Shown: positions 49,419 to 56,389 of the stretch, piece after piece | Numbering within the stretch: the first letter of the stretch is position 1 | Layout of the letters: the number at the start of each line of letters is the position of its first letter | NCBI GenBank assembly: GCA_039184865.1 | Contig: JBCDAV010000001.1 | Span: 62,001-126,000, forward strand | Direction of reading: 5' to 3' | DNA from: Thermohalobaculum sp039184865 | GTDB taxonomy: Bacteria > Pseudomonadota > Alphaproteobacteria > Rhodobacterales > Rhodobacteraceae | Length of the DNA: 64,000 nt | Notes under the pieces: model-generated | Seen by the model: the letters and a program-made list of their open reading frames with translations, nothing else | The model's database searches: none | Told to the model about the DNA's origin: nothing | Program-made: the position numbers and the translations under genes

Positions 49419-51266
49419 TTGCCGACCTCAAGCGAAGCCGGACAAGGCTGCTCTGCTATCGCCGGAGTCTTCGGCGCCGGCGCTGCATCGAGGCTTCTGC
49501 CGCCGATTTTGGCGGCGATCCTCGTGCTGTTGGCAGGCGTGGCTTCAGCGCAGCCTCGCCACGGCTTTTCGATCTACAGCGATCTGGCACGGCCCGCTGG
49601 GTTTTCCCACTTCTCCTACGTCGAACCGGATGCCCCGAAGGGCGGCACCTTCCGACAGGGCACGACCGTCACTTTCAACACGACGAACCGCCTGCGCTTC
49701 CCCGGCAAGGCGCCCAACGAACTGACCTATGTCTACGACACGCTGATGGTTCGGGCGCTCGACGAACCGGCATCCTTCTACGGCCTGCTTGCCGAAAGCG
49801 TCGACGTGGCATCGGACTTCACGACAGCAAAGTTCGTTCTGCGACCGGAGGCGCGCTGGCATGACGGGTCTCGCGTTACCTCGGAAGATATCGTCTTTAC
49901 GTTCGAGACCCTGCGCGATCACGGTCTGCCGCTCTACAGGAGCACGCTCGAGACGGTTTCGCTGACCGCGCTCAGTGATTGTATCGTTGTCATCGAGACA
50001 TCGACGCCCGGCGACTGGCGTCCCCTCGAGCTGGTCTCGACGTTCCCGATACACCCCAAGCACCACTGGGCTTCGGAGCCCCTGGACCGACTGTCCGCCA
50101 AGATCCCGCTCGGCAGCGGCCCATACCGCGTCGTCTCGCTCGATGCCAACAACGCCGTCGTTCTCGACGCGGTGCCGGATTACTGGGCGCGCGATCTGCC
50201 GGTAAATCGCGGTCTCTGGAACTTCGACAGGATCGAGACCCTGTATTTTCGCGATCAGACGGCGATGATCGAGGCCGTGAATGCCGGCGTTCTTGATGCG
50301 CATCGGGAAATCGATGCGAGCGCGTGGCACGGGCTCTATTCCGGCCCCGCGTTCGACCGCGGAGATCTCGTTCGGTCGACGTTCCCCGATCCGCGTGGCG
50401 GGCGGCTCACCGCGCTGACGTTCAATCTCCGAAACCCGCCACTTGACGATCGGCGGGTGCGCGAGGCACTGACGCTGGCGTTTGACGGGGCCTGGACCCG
50501 AGAAACGCTTTTTCACGGACTCTACGGCCCGCCCGGAAACCTCTACGGGCCGACCGATCTCGCAGCGAGCGGTGCGGCCGGCGCAGGCGAGCGCGCCCTG
50601 CTTCAACCGTTTCTGGACGATCTTCCAGGCGGCATCTTAGAGGCCCCCGGCCCCACCGAAATTGACAGCCTGACCAGACGTGACCGGTTGCGGCGCGCCG
50701 ACAGGCTCCTTCGCGATGCCGGACTGGTAGTCGTCGACGGCCAGCGAGTGGACCCGTCGTCCGGCGACCAACTGAGCCTGCGCTTCGTCGGGACGCGGAG
50801 ATCGGTCGACCGAGTCCTCGCGCCCTACGCGGCGTCGCTCGGGCGTCTAGGTATCGAACTGGAGATGGTCATATACGACTACATTGTCGGGCGCGATGTG
50901 ATCCTGAGCCACGACTTCGACCTGACCATCACCACCTTTCACAGCGGATTTCCGCCAGGACGCGACGAGCGCATCTACTGGCACAGCGAACGCGCGCGCG
51001 AACCCGGATACGCGCTCGCAGGCGCCGAGGACCCGGCGCTCGATGCCACGATCGAGGCCATGAACGAGAGCACGGACGAGGCCTCGATCCTGGATGCAAG
51101 CCGCGCATTTGAGCGCATCATGCAGTGGCAGACCTACCTGCTGCCACTGTGGCGCAATGAGCAAAACTGGTTCGTTCACAAGAAGGAAACCAGATTTCCG
51201 GAACGCTTCGTCGCAAGCGGGTTCCATTACTTCCCTTATATCTACCGGAAACAGGACCTGCAGTAG
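49419..51266 (+). CDS. Family 5 solute-binding protein, YejA-like
   Basis: A 615-residue periplasmic binding protein of the oligopeptide/microcin C type. The only plausible start is TTG at 49419, followed by a hydrophobic signal (ILAAILVLLAGVASAQ, cleavage before PRHGFS). The SBP_bac_5 pattern is clear: YVYDTLMVRALDEPASFYGLLAESV, FVLRPEARWHDGSRVTSEDIVFTFETL, then GSGPYRVV and NLRNPPLDDRRVREALTLAFD. The YejA-like opening HFSYVEPDAPKGGTF favours peptide or peptide-conjugate binding. It starts 18 bases after the TonB receptor stop, so the two are likely cotranscribed. No permease gene follows. Confidence 0.92.
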   Translation: MPTSSEAGQGCSAIAGVFGAGAASRLLPPILAAILVLLAGVASAQPRHGFSIYSDLARPAGFSHFSYVEPDAPKGGTFRQGTTVTFNTTNRLRFPGKAPNELTYVYDTLMVRALDEPASFYGLLAESVDVASDFTTAKFVLRPEARWHDGSRVTSEDIVFTFETLRDHGLPLYRSTLETVSLTALSDCIVVIETSTPGDWRPLELVSTFPIHPKHHWASEPLDRLSAKIPLGSGPYRVVSLDANNAVVLDAVPDYWARDLPVNRGLWNFDRIETLYFRDQTAMIEAVNAGVLDAHREIDASAWHGLYSGPAFDRGDLVRSTFPDPRGGRLTALTFNLRNPPLDDRRVREALTLAFDGAWTRETLFHGLYGPPGNLYGPTDLAASGAAGAGERALLQPFLDDLPGGILEAPGPTEIDSLTRRDRLRRADRLLRDAGLVVVDGQRVDPSSGDQLSLRFVGTRRSVDRVLAPYAASLGRLGIELEMVIYDYIVGRDVILSHDFDLTITTFHSGFPPGRDERIYWHSERAREPGYALAGAEDPALDATIEAMNESTDEASILDASRAFERIMQWQTYLLPLWRNEQNWFVHKKETRFPERFVASGFHYFPYIYRKQDLQ

Positions 51267-51460
51267 GAAAATTAGCGCATTGCTCTCGCGACAGACACCG
51301 TGGCGCGACCTCAAAAAACCAGGCCTATCGACTGCATCAGCCTAATCAGTGCGCCTCGACTCGACCTTATGTGGGTGCCTCATTGGAAGCCCGTGATGCG
51401 GTACACAGCTAAACGGTTACGCACCCGCGACAATGTCCCACCGTTGTCAACGAAGATCCG

Positions 51461-51551
51461 TGGCGGGCAGGATGGGATTCGAACCCACGAGACCCTTTTG
51501 GGGCCTACTCCCTTAGCAGGGGAGCGCCTTCGACCACTCGGCCACCTGCCC
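51461..51551 (-). tRNA. tRNA-Ser (anticodon GCU)
   Basis: A class II tRNA on the minus strand. The acceptor GGGCAGG pairs with CCTGCCC, followed by discriminator G and an encoded CCA. The D region reads GGCCGAGTGG, the anticodon loop CTGCTAA gives GCU (serine codons AGC/AGU), the long variable arm is present, and the T loop is GGTTCGAATCC. It lies between the peptide-binding protein and the prophage. Confidence 0.97.
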
Positions 51552-51570
51552 GCCGCAGGACGTACCCTCT

Positions 51571-51598
51571 AAATCCCTATGATTTCAAGGGATTTTTT
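51571..51598 (+). terminator. Hairpin with T-run beside the prophage end
   Basis: AAATCCCT and AGGGATTT form a perfect eight-base stem around a nine-base loop and continue into a run of six T on the plus strand. It overlaps the stop codon of the last prophage gene. It could terminate transcription or be part of an attachment region. Confidence 0.45.
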
Positions 51599-51999
51599 GC
51601 CTCCGCAGAAGTCCCGGATTTTCCTGCGTTTTCTTTCGTTCTGTGCGAACGTCGCGCGAACATCCGCCCCAAAGCGCCCCAAATGCGCCCCAAGCGTTCT
51701 GGCCTTGTTCTCGCTTTCCAATCTTCCAGAACCAGCGACGCGACGACCAGATAAACCCCGAGATCAGTCAGCAACCAGGTCTCGAGATTGAGCGGGATCA
51801 CGCCCGCCACCATGAACACATTCGACGCCAGGCCAGCAGCAACCGACGCCATGCCGATGCGGTAAAAGATCGACGGATGATGGCGCGAGATCTGCATCGC
51901 ATACAGGACCGCCGGCGCGAACACGAACGAGAAAAGCGCGTTGATCCCGCGCAACGTCAAGTGAGGCTCGGCCATTGGCAGGCCAAACGGATCGATCAT
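51577..51999 (-). CDS. Prophage small membrane protein, possible holin partner
   Basis: A 140-residue protein with three or four hydrophobic segments (about 18-32, 48-64, 66-90) and a basic C-terminal tail. The ATG at 51999 overlaps the preceding membrane-protein stop by four bases (ATGA), which decides this start over a longer frame. It is the last prophage gene before the tRNA. Two adjacent small membrane proteins at the end of a late operon suggest a lysis function, but no family motif is recognised. Confidence 0.6.
   Translation of the reverse strand: MIDPFGLPMAEPHLTLRGINALFSFVFAPAVLYAMQISRHHPSIFYRIGMASVAAGLASNVFMVAGVIPLNLETWLLTDLGVYLVVASLVLEDWKARTRPERLGRIWGALGRMFARRSHRTKENAGKSGTSAEAKNPLKS
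51666..51694. repeat. Three phased GCCCCAAA direct repeats
   Basis: GCCCCAAA at 51666-51673 and 51676-51683 and GCCCCAAG at 51687-51694 recur at 10 and 11 bases, one helical turn apart. They lie inside the 3' part of the last prophage gene, about 115 bases from the tRNA. Arm-type integrase sites have this look; coding chance (repeated LGRIWGALGR) is the alternative. Confidence 0.45.
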
Positions 52000-52382
52000 T
52001 TCTTGCCACCCCCGCGCAGCGTTTCGATCACTTGCAAGGGATCCTTTCGCCATCGCATCGCCAGCGCGTGCGCACCGCCGAGCAACGGCATTGACACCAG
52101 CCCTAGTGCCATTGCCATTGCATAGGCTTCATCGCTCGACAGCGCGAGATAAGACCGCACAAGCGGCGCGAGCAGGATCCCCGACGCCGCACCGGCGATC
52201 AGCGCGATCAGCCGGTGCCAGACGTTCGGATACTTTGCAAAGCCGAGCGAGATCACCGCACCGACAAAACCGCACGCCATATAGGCGAGCTTTTCCTCGA
52301 GCATCTCGATCGGCAGTGACGCGGCCACCCCGATTTGCGCGGCCGCGACATAGTGCATAGAGACGGTCGGCGACCACGGCAT
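51996..52382 (-). CDS. Putative holin-like membrane protein
   Basis: A 128-residue protein with several membrane segments (about 12-24, 32-50, 60-78, 90-105), containing YMACGFVGAVISLGFAKYPNVWHRLIALIAGAASGILLAPLV. The ATG at 52382 has AAAGG six bases upstream; ATG at 52385 is adjacent. Small polytopic proteins at this site in tailed phages often are holins. The ascription is from position and topology only. Confidence 0.6.
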   Translation of the reverse strand: MPWSPTVSMHYVAAAQIGVAASLPIEMLEEKLAYMACGFVGAVISLGFAKYPNVWHRLIALIAGAASGILLAPLVRSYLALSSDEAYAMAMALGLVSMPLLGGAHALAMRWRKDPLQVIETLRGGGKK

Positions 52383-52393
52383 CATGAACCTTT

Positions 52394-52480
52394 CTAGTAG
52401 TCGATCATCGCGGCGTCGCCGCGCACATAGAGCGGATGTCGCGGCGCTCGCGCCTTTGGCAGACCGAGACAATAGAGCCG
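52394..52480 (-). pseudogene. DUF1643-like C-terminal remnant
   Basis: A 28-codon open stretch with no usual start codon, bounded by TAG at both ends. It reads LYCLGLPKA, then PRHPLYVRGDA, matching the end of DUF1643 proteins (LG-x-TK-x-G-x-PRHPLY). The remaining 100-plus residues are missing upstream. It is most simply a truncated gene. Its end contains part of the ribosome site of the next membrane-protein gene, so translation of the relic could persist. Confidence 0.4.
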
Positions 52481-52526
52481 CTATAACTTCTTAAACCTTT
52501 GGATGTTAACGCTCTGTTCACCTTCG

Positions 52527-52691
52527 TTAAGTGAGGAGAACGGCAGTGGTCCCCGAGTTACTAAACGCAATCGGTCTCGCTCTTTGCCTTGCCGCCGCAA
52601 TCTGGGTGATAGTCGATAGATCGGGCATGCTCTGACGATGGCCAGCCTCAATCGCGGCGACTTTGGCTTTGAGATCGTTGAACGTGTTCAT
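52527..52691 (-). CDS. Very small prophage gene (54 residues)
   Basis: MNTFNDLKAKVAAIEAGHRQ opens a 54-residue frame. Its ATG overlaps the stop of the preceding 24-residue gene (ATGA), with GGAG eight bases upstream. The first 20 residues look natural and helical; the last half is antisense to a plus-strand small frame and may be poorly constrained. Function unknown. Confidence 0.45.
   Translation of the reverse strand: MNTFNDLKAKVAAIEAGHRQSMPDLSTITQIAAARQRARPIAFSNSGTTAVLLT
52546..52635 (+). CDS. Possible 29-residue single-pass membrane peptide
   Basis: A GTG-started plus-strand frame (MVPELLNAIGLALCLAAAIW, then VIVDRSGML and stop) with AGGAGA six bases upstream. One hydrophobic helix fills most of it. 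It is antisense to the 54-residue gene and against the orientation of the whole prophage. The excellent ribosome site and clean helix are the only support. Confidence 0.35.
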   Translation: MVPELLNAIGLALCLAAAIWVIVDRSGML

Positions 52692-52762
52692 TGATCGCAC
52701 TCCGGCTTTTGATCGGCCAGCTCGCCGCGCGCATGCGCCATGACCTCGCGGCGCGCCGCCAT
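52688..52762 (-). CDS. Very small prophage gene (24 residues)
   Basis: MAARREVMAHARGELADQKP plus four residues. Its ATG is one base after the stop of the 101-residue gene, and its stop overlaps the next start (ATGA). The charged, helical content and tight spacing suggest a translated peptide or a coupling leader. No family can be assigned. Confidence 0.4.
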   Translation of the reverse strand: MAARREVMAHARGELADQKPECDQ

Positions 52763-52763
52763 T

Positions 52764-53069
52764 TCAATCACCGATCTCGGCCGTCTCGATCAGACGATGC
52801 TCGATCACCGCGTCGCCGGCGCCGAGCTCGAGCACGGCAAAGCCTGGCACGATCCCGTTGCCTTTCGGCCCGGTGCCAGGCGTGACCCGGCGCACGGTCC
52901 AGAAGCTCGGCGGATCGCCGAGATCGAGACCATCGGCCGGCAATTCGGCCAGCGTCACCCGATCGGATCGCTGGATCGCGCCGGCGGCATCCTTGACGAC
53001 CACGGCCGAGGCCTCACCCATCAGGAGCGCGCGCACCGGCACCGGATCGATTTCGAGCTTATGATCCAT
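52764..53069 (-). CDS. Prophage hypothetical protein
   Basis: A 101-residue soluble acidic protein starting MDHKLEIDPVPVRALLMGEA and ending in IEHRLIETAEIGD. Its start overlaps the lipoprotein gene by 11 bases. It has regular beta-rich composition without recognisable motif. A longer frame starting at 53345 is the same gene read through unrelated codons of the lipoprotein and is not used. Likely a late structural or accessory protein. Confidence 0.65.
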   Translation of the reverse strand: MDHKLEIDPVPVRALLMGEASAVVVKDAAGAIQRSDRVTLAELPADGLDLGDPPSFWTVRRVTPGTGPKGNGIVPGFAVLELGAGDAVIEHRLIETAEIGD

Positions 53070-53391
53070 CAGAGGCAGCCGCCGCCTTGAGATCGTTGAT
53101 CGCTTCAGCGCGCGCGCAAAAGCCCGACCGCACCGCGCGCGCCTTCTCGACCGTGTCGGCCGCGTTGAACGCCTCGGCCGTGACATCGATCGTGATGGCC
53201 GCGCCGTCGATCCCGGCGCATTTGAGCTCGATCTGATCGGTGAGAACATCGACGGCCGAGACCACGCCGCCGTTCTCATAGGCCGCGACGGTTGTCGGCG
53301 CGACCTTGCGCAAAGCCTCACAGCCGGAAAGCGCGATCGCGGCAACCGAGACCAGGCCGACGCGAACCGCGCCAGGGAATAGACGTTTCAT
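53059..53391 (-). CDS. Prophage lipoprotein
   Basis: A 110-residue lipoprotein with signal MKRLFPGAVRVGLVSVAAIALSGC, lipobox cysteine at 24. The remainder is helical, with FCARAEAINDLKAAA near the C terminus and a further cysteine pair. AAGGAG precedes the ATG. Position between the tail spike and lysis-type genes could fit an outer spanin or superinfection-exclusion role; neither is shown. Confidence 0.75.
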   Translation of the reverse strand: MKRLFPGAVRVGLVSVAAIALSGCEALRKVAPTTVAAYENGGVVSAVDVLTDQIELKCAGIDGAAITIDVTAEAFNAADTVEKARAVRSGFCARAEAINDLKAAAASDGS

Positions 53392-53468
53392 GGTTTTCTC
53401 CTTGGACGAAAGCCGGCGAGGCCGGCCAGACTTTGAACGGCCGGGCGGCCGCTCAAATTCCTTGAGCG

Positions 53469-56372
53469 CTACGCGAGCGCCAGCGCGGCGTTGCCTGGCG
53501 GCGGCGCGCGCATGAACAGCCGCAACGGGATCCGATCGCCTTGGTCCTGGATCACCGTATCGAGCGCCGCACGCATCGCCGGCGCGACGGCCTGCAACGC
53601 CGTCACTGCATCGCCGACCGCGGCGATCTCCGGCACCAGCTCCAATTCGTCGGTCATCGCCTCGACCGCATCCTCGAAAGCCTGCAACGCCGTCGCCGTC
53701 GACGTCGGCGGCGGATACCCCGCGCGGAAATTGGCCGTGTCGATAATCTGGTCGGCCGTGTTGATCCCGTCGATCCGACCGTCGAGACTGTCGAGCGTGA
53801 CGAACCCGCCATCGAGCGCGATCACGTAATCGCCAACGCGCAATTCATCGAGCTCCGGCGTCGCGCCCGACGTCGCATTCGAGTTTTCCGAGCGGCAATC
53901 ATAGATGTTTGCATCACCTGGCCGACGCCGCCCCCAGATCACCGCCGCCGGCGCATAGAGCCGCGAGCTTGTGAACTGAAACTTGGGTGCGGCCGGGAAC
54001 GGTTCGGGCATTCTGAAACCGCCGGCGCCATCATCCTCGAAATTTGTCTCGAGCCGCGCCGTGATCGTCGCACCGACCCGATCGCAGATCATCATCAGCG
54101 TGCCGGTTTCATCCTCGCGGATCTGATCACCTGGCAAGTATCCGCCGACAAACGCCGCACCATCGGTGAGCGATGTAAGCTCGATCACGACCTGTCGATT
54201 TGTCACCGTGATTGAATTGATACTCGACATCGTCCGCTCGGAATGCGCGTGCCTGGCATACTCGATCGCGCCCATCTGCGCCGCCCCTTGCCGGCGGAAC
54301 TGTCCCGCGTGACCCGGCAAGCATCGATCGCGCCCGGATCCTGCGTGCCGCTCATCGGGCAATTCGGCCGCCTGGATCGCCGAGGCCCCGATCCCGTCAT
54401 CTGGCAATTCGAACTGCGCGAACCGGATAAACTGACTTTGCCGGCCGCTAAACCCGAGTGGAAACGACATCGAGGCGCATCCGTTATTGAAAAACGCCTC
54501 GATCGGCTCGGCCACGCCGGCGGCCTGGCGCGTGCCGTTGCTCGAGGTGCAATTGCGGAAGAACGCACCGGGCGCCTTGACGCTGAAACCGTGCGCGAAC
54601 GCGAACCGCGTACCCTCGAAAATGAAGTCGCCGCGCGCCGTTCCATCGAGCACGGTCGCCGGCACGCCGCGCGTGAGGCTATGGCGAAACGTGAACGTGC
54701 CACCGATCACCAGGCCCATTTGCCCATCGGCCGCCGATCCGCCGCCGATAAATCCGAGACGCTCGAGGCGCTCGCAATACGGCGTCACGAACACCGGAGA
54801 TCCAAGCACCGCCGAGCTCGAGAAATCGAAAAACTCTGCGATGAACCGACCGGCCGAGAAATCCGTGATGGTGCCGCCAAACCGACCGTTACCGGCGCCG
54901 AACATGCGATTAGACATCGCCGTGTGCGCGCGATTGAGCTGGAAACGATCAACCCGCATATTGCGCGACTGGCCGCCAAAGATCCCGAGCCCAAGCGTCA
55001 CATACTCGAACGAACAATCGCGGCAATCCATGAAATCGGCATTCGCCTGGCCGCCGCCAGGTTGAATGACGATCGAGCCCTGCCCACCGCGCCCACGCAA
55101 GCCGCGAAATCCAAACTCGGAACTCGGAAAAGAGCCGGCCGACGGGTTTAGATCCGTGCCGGCATAGTAGACGATCGCCTCGGTCAGATAGTCCGGCTCG
55201 ACGGCGTTGGACCATCCGAGCGGCGCATCGGGCGAGACATTTGCCGCGCGTTGCGTCGCGGCCTCGGCCTCGGTGATCGGTCGCGGATATTCCTCGCCGG
55301 TTCCGATGGCACTGGCCGAGCCGACATAGCAATCGACACCGAACAGAAAATGCGCACCGAATTGCCCGGCCTGGCCGAGCGCGTGAAACTCGGCGATGTC
55401 GACCGGCCCGCGACCGTTTTCGATGTCGTGCGTCGTCTCGATCAGATTATAGATCGACGCATAGAGCCCGCCGGTGAAATCGAAATGCTCATAGCTCGAG
55501 CCGCGCGCGCCGTTGATCGTCAGCCCGAACTCCGGCCCGGCCGGTTGCTCGACATGCACGCCCGCATTGCGACTGTCGCCGCGGCGCGCCGCGAAATTGG
55601 CGATCACCCGGCACCCGTTGAACTGCGAATTGCCGTATCCGTTGAAATGCGGCCTGGTCAGGTACGGCCGCGGCCGATCGATGATTACCGACGCCGGAGA
55701 CGCGACACCGTCATCGGGCAGAAAATAGATCGAGTCATCGATCGATTGTTGCCAGGCGTCGCTATCGTTATTCAAGGATCCGCGACCCTCGAGCCCATAA
55801 GCCGACATGTAGCGCGCGCCACCCTCGACCTTGAGCGCCAGCCACCGGCCGTTGGCGGTTTGACCCTTGGCAAGCGGTACGCGATCAGGCTCGGCGTCGA
55901 CGACCTCATAGGTCGCGCCACCGCCGTAGGCGATCGAATGATGAAAGCTCGTTTTGACCTGGCCGACATACCAGGGCAGGGACATCGCGAGCGCGGCCGC
56001 AAAGGTTCCCGCCGTCACCGTCACCGGACCGCCCTCGAAGGCCCACCAGCCGCCGTTGCCGGCGTGCACGCCGCCATTGTTCGGCAATTCCCGATCCTGC
56101 GAGCGCGCCTTGTAGATGTCGGCCGGCTCAGCGTCGACGCGCACCAGGTACAGCGGCGGCCCATCGCCTTCGACCTGGTCGCCGAGCACGCGAATGCGCT
56201 GCATCCGCGCCGGGATCCCGGCCGACCAATTCGGCGAATTTTGCAGATCGTTCAAAGACGGGATCCGCTCGGCCTCGAGTGCTTCGAGAAACTCGAGATG
56301 TTCGCCCGGCTCGACATCTGCGCCAGACAACGCCGGCAATAGAAACGTGATCGGCCGCTCCTGAAAGGTCAT
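53469..56372 (-). CDS. Tail spike/fibre protein with beta-helix region
   Basis: A 967-residue phage receptor-binding protein. The N-terminal part (about 1-130) likely attaches to the tail. Residues about 230-640 have repeated short strands with aspartate/asparagine turns, as in pectate-lyase-type beta helices (FNGCRVIANFAAR, FRGLRGRGGQGSIVIQPGGG, FMDCRDCSFEYVTLGLG). A separate C-terminal domain starts near MSSINSITVTNRQVVIEL. A compositionally odd stretch lies at about 690-720 but there is no stop. GAGG precedes the ATG. It should bind or depolymerise a surface polysaccharide; catalysis is not proven. Confidence 0.8.
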   Translation of the reverse strand: MTFQERPITFLLPALSGADVEPGEHLEFLEALEAERIPSLNDLQNSPNWSAGIPARMQRIRVLGDQVEGDGPPLYLVRVDAEPADIYKARSQDRELPNNGGVHAGNGGWWAFEGGPVTVTAGTFAAALAMSLPWYVGQVKTSFHHSIAYGGGATYEVVDAEPDRVPLAKGQTANGRWLALKVEGGARYMSAYGLEGRGSLNNDSDAWQQSIDDSIYFLPDDGVASPASVIIDRPRPYLTRPHFNGYGNSQFNGCRVIANFAARRGDSRNAGVHVEQPAGPEFGLTINGARGSSYEHFDFTGGLYASIYNLIETTHDIENGRGPVDIAEFHALGQAGQFGAHFLFGVDCYVGSASAIGTGEEYPRPITEAEAATQRAANVSPDAPLGWSNAVEPDYLTEAIVYYAGTDLNPSAGSFPSSEFGFRGLRGRGGQGSIVIQPGGGQANADFMDCRDCSFEYVTLGLGIFGGQSRNMRVDRFQLNRAHTAMSNRMFGAGNGRFGGTITDFSAGRFIAEFFDFSSSAVLGSPVFVTPYCERLERLGFIGGGSAADGQMGLVIGGTFTFRHSLTRGVPATVLDGTARGDFIFEGTRFAFAHGFSVKAPGAFFRNCTSSNGTRQAAGVAEPIEAFFNNGCASMSFPLGFSGRQSQFIRFAQFELPDDGIGASAIQAAELPDERHAGSGRDRCLPGHAGQFRRQGAAQMGAIEYARHAHSERTMSSINSITVTNRQVVIELTSLTDGAAFVGGYLPGDQIREDETGTLMMICDRVGATITARLETNFEDDGAGGFRMPEPFPAAPKFQFTSSRLYAPAAVIWGRRRPGDANIYDCRSENSNATSGATPELDELRVGDYVIALDGGFVTLDSLDGRIDGINTADQIIDTANFRAGYPPPTSTATALQAFEDAVEAMTDELELVPEIAAVGDAVTALQAVAPAMRAALDTVIQDQGDRIPLRLFMRAPPPGNAALALA

Positions 56373-56389
56373 AGCGCCTCGCTTTCTTG

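Noticed and set aside
54240..54380. Possible pair of compensating frameshifts in the tail spike gene
   Set aside because: The stretch looks compositionally odd, but there is no stop and neither alternative frame is clearly better.
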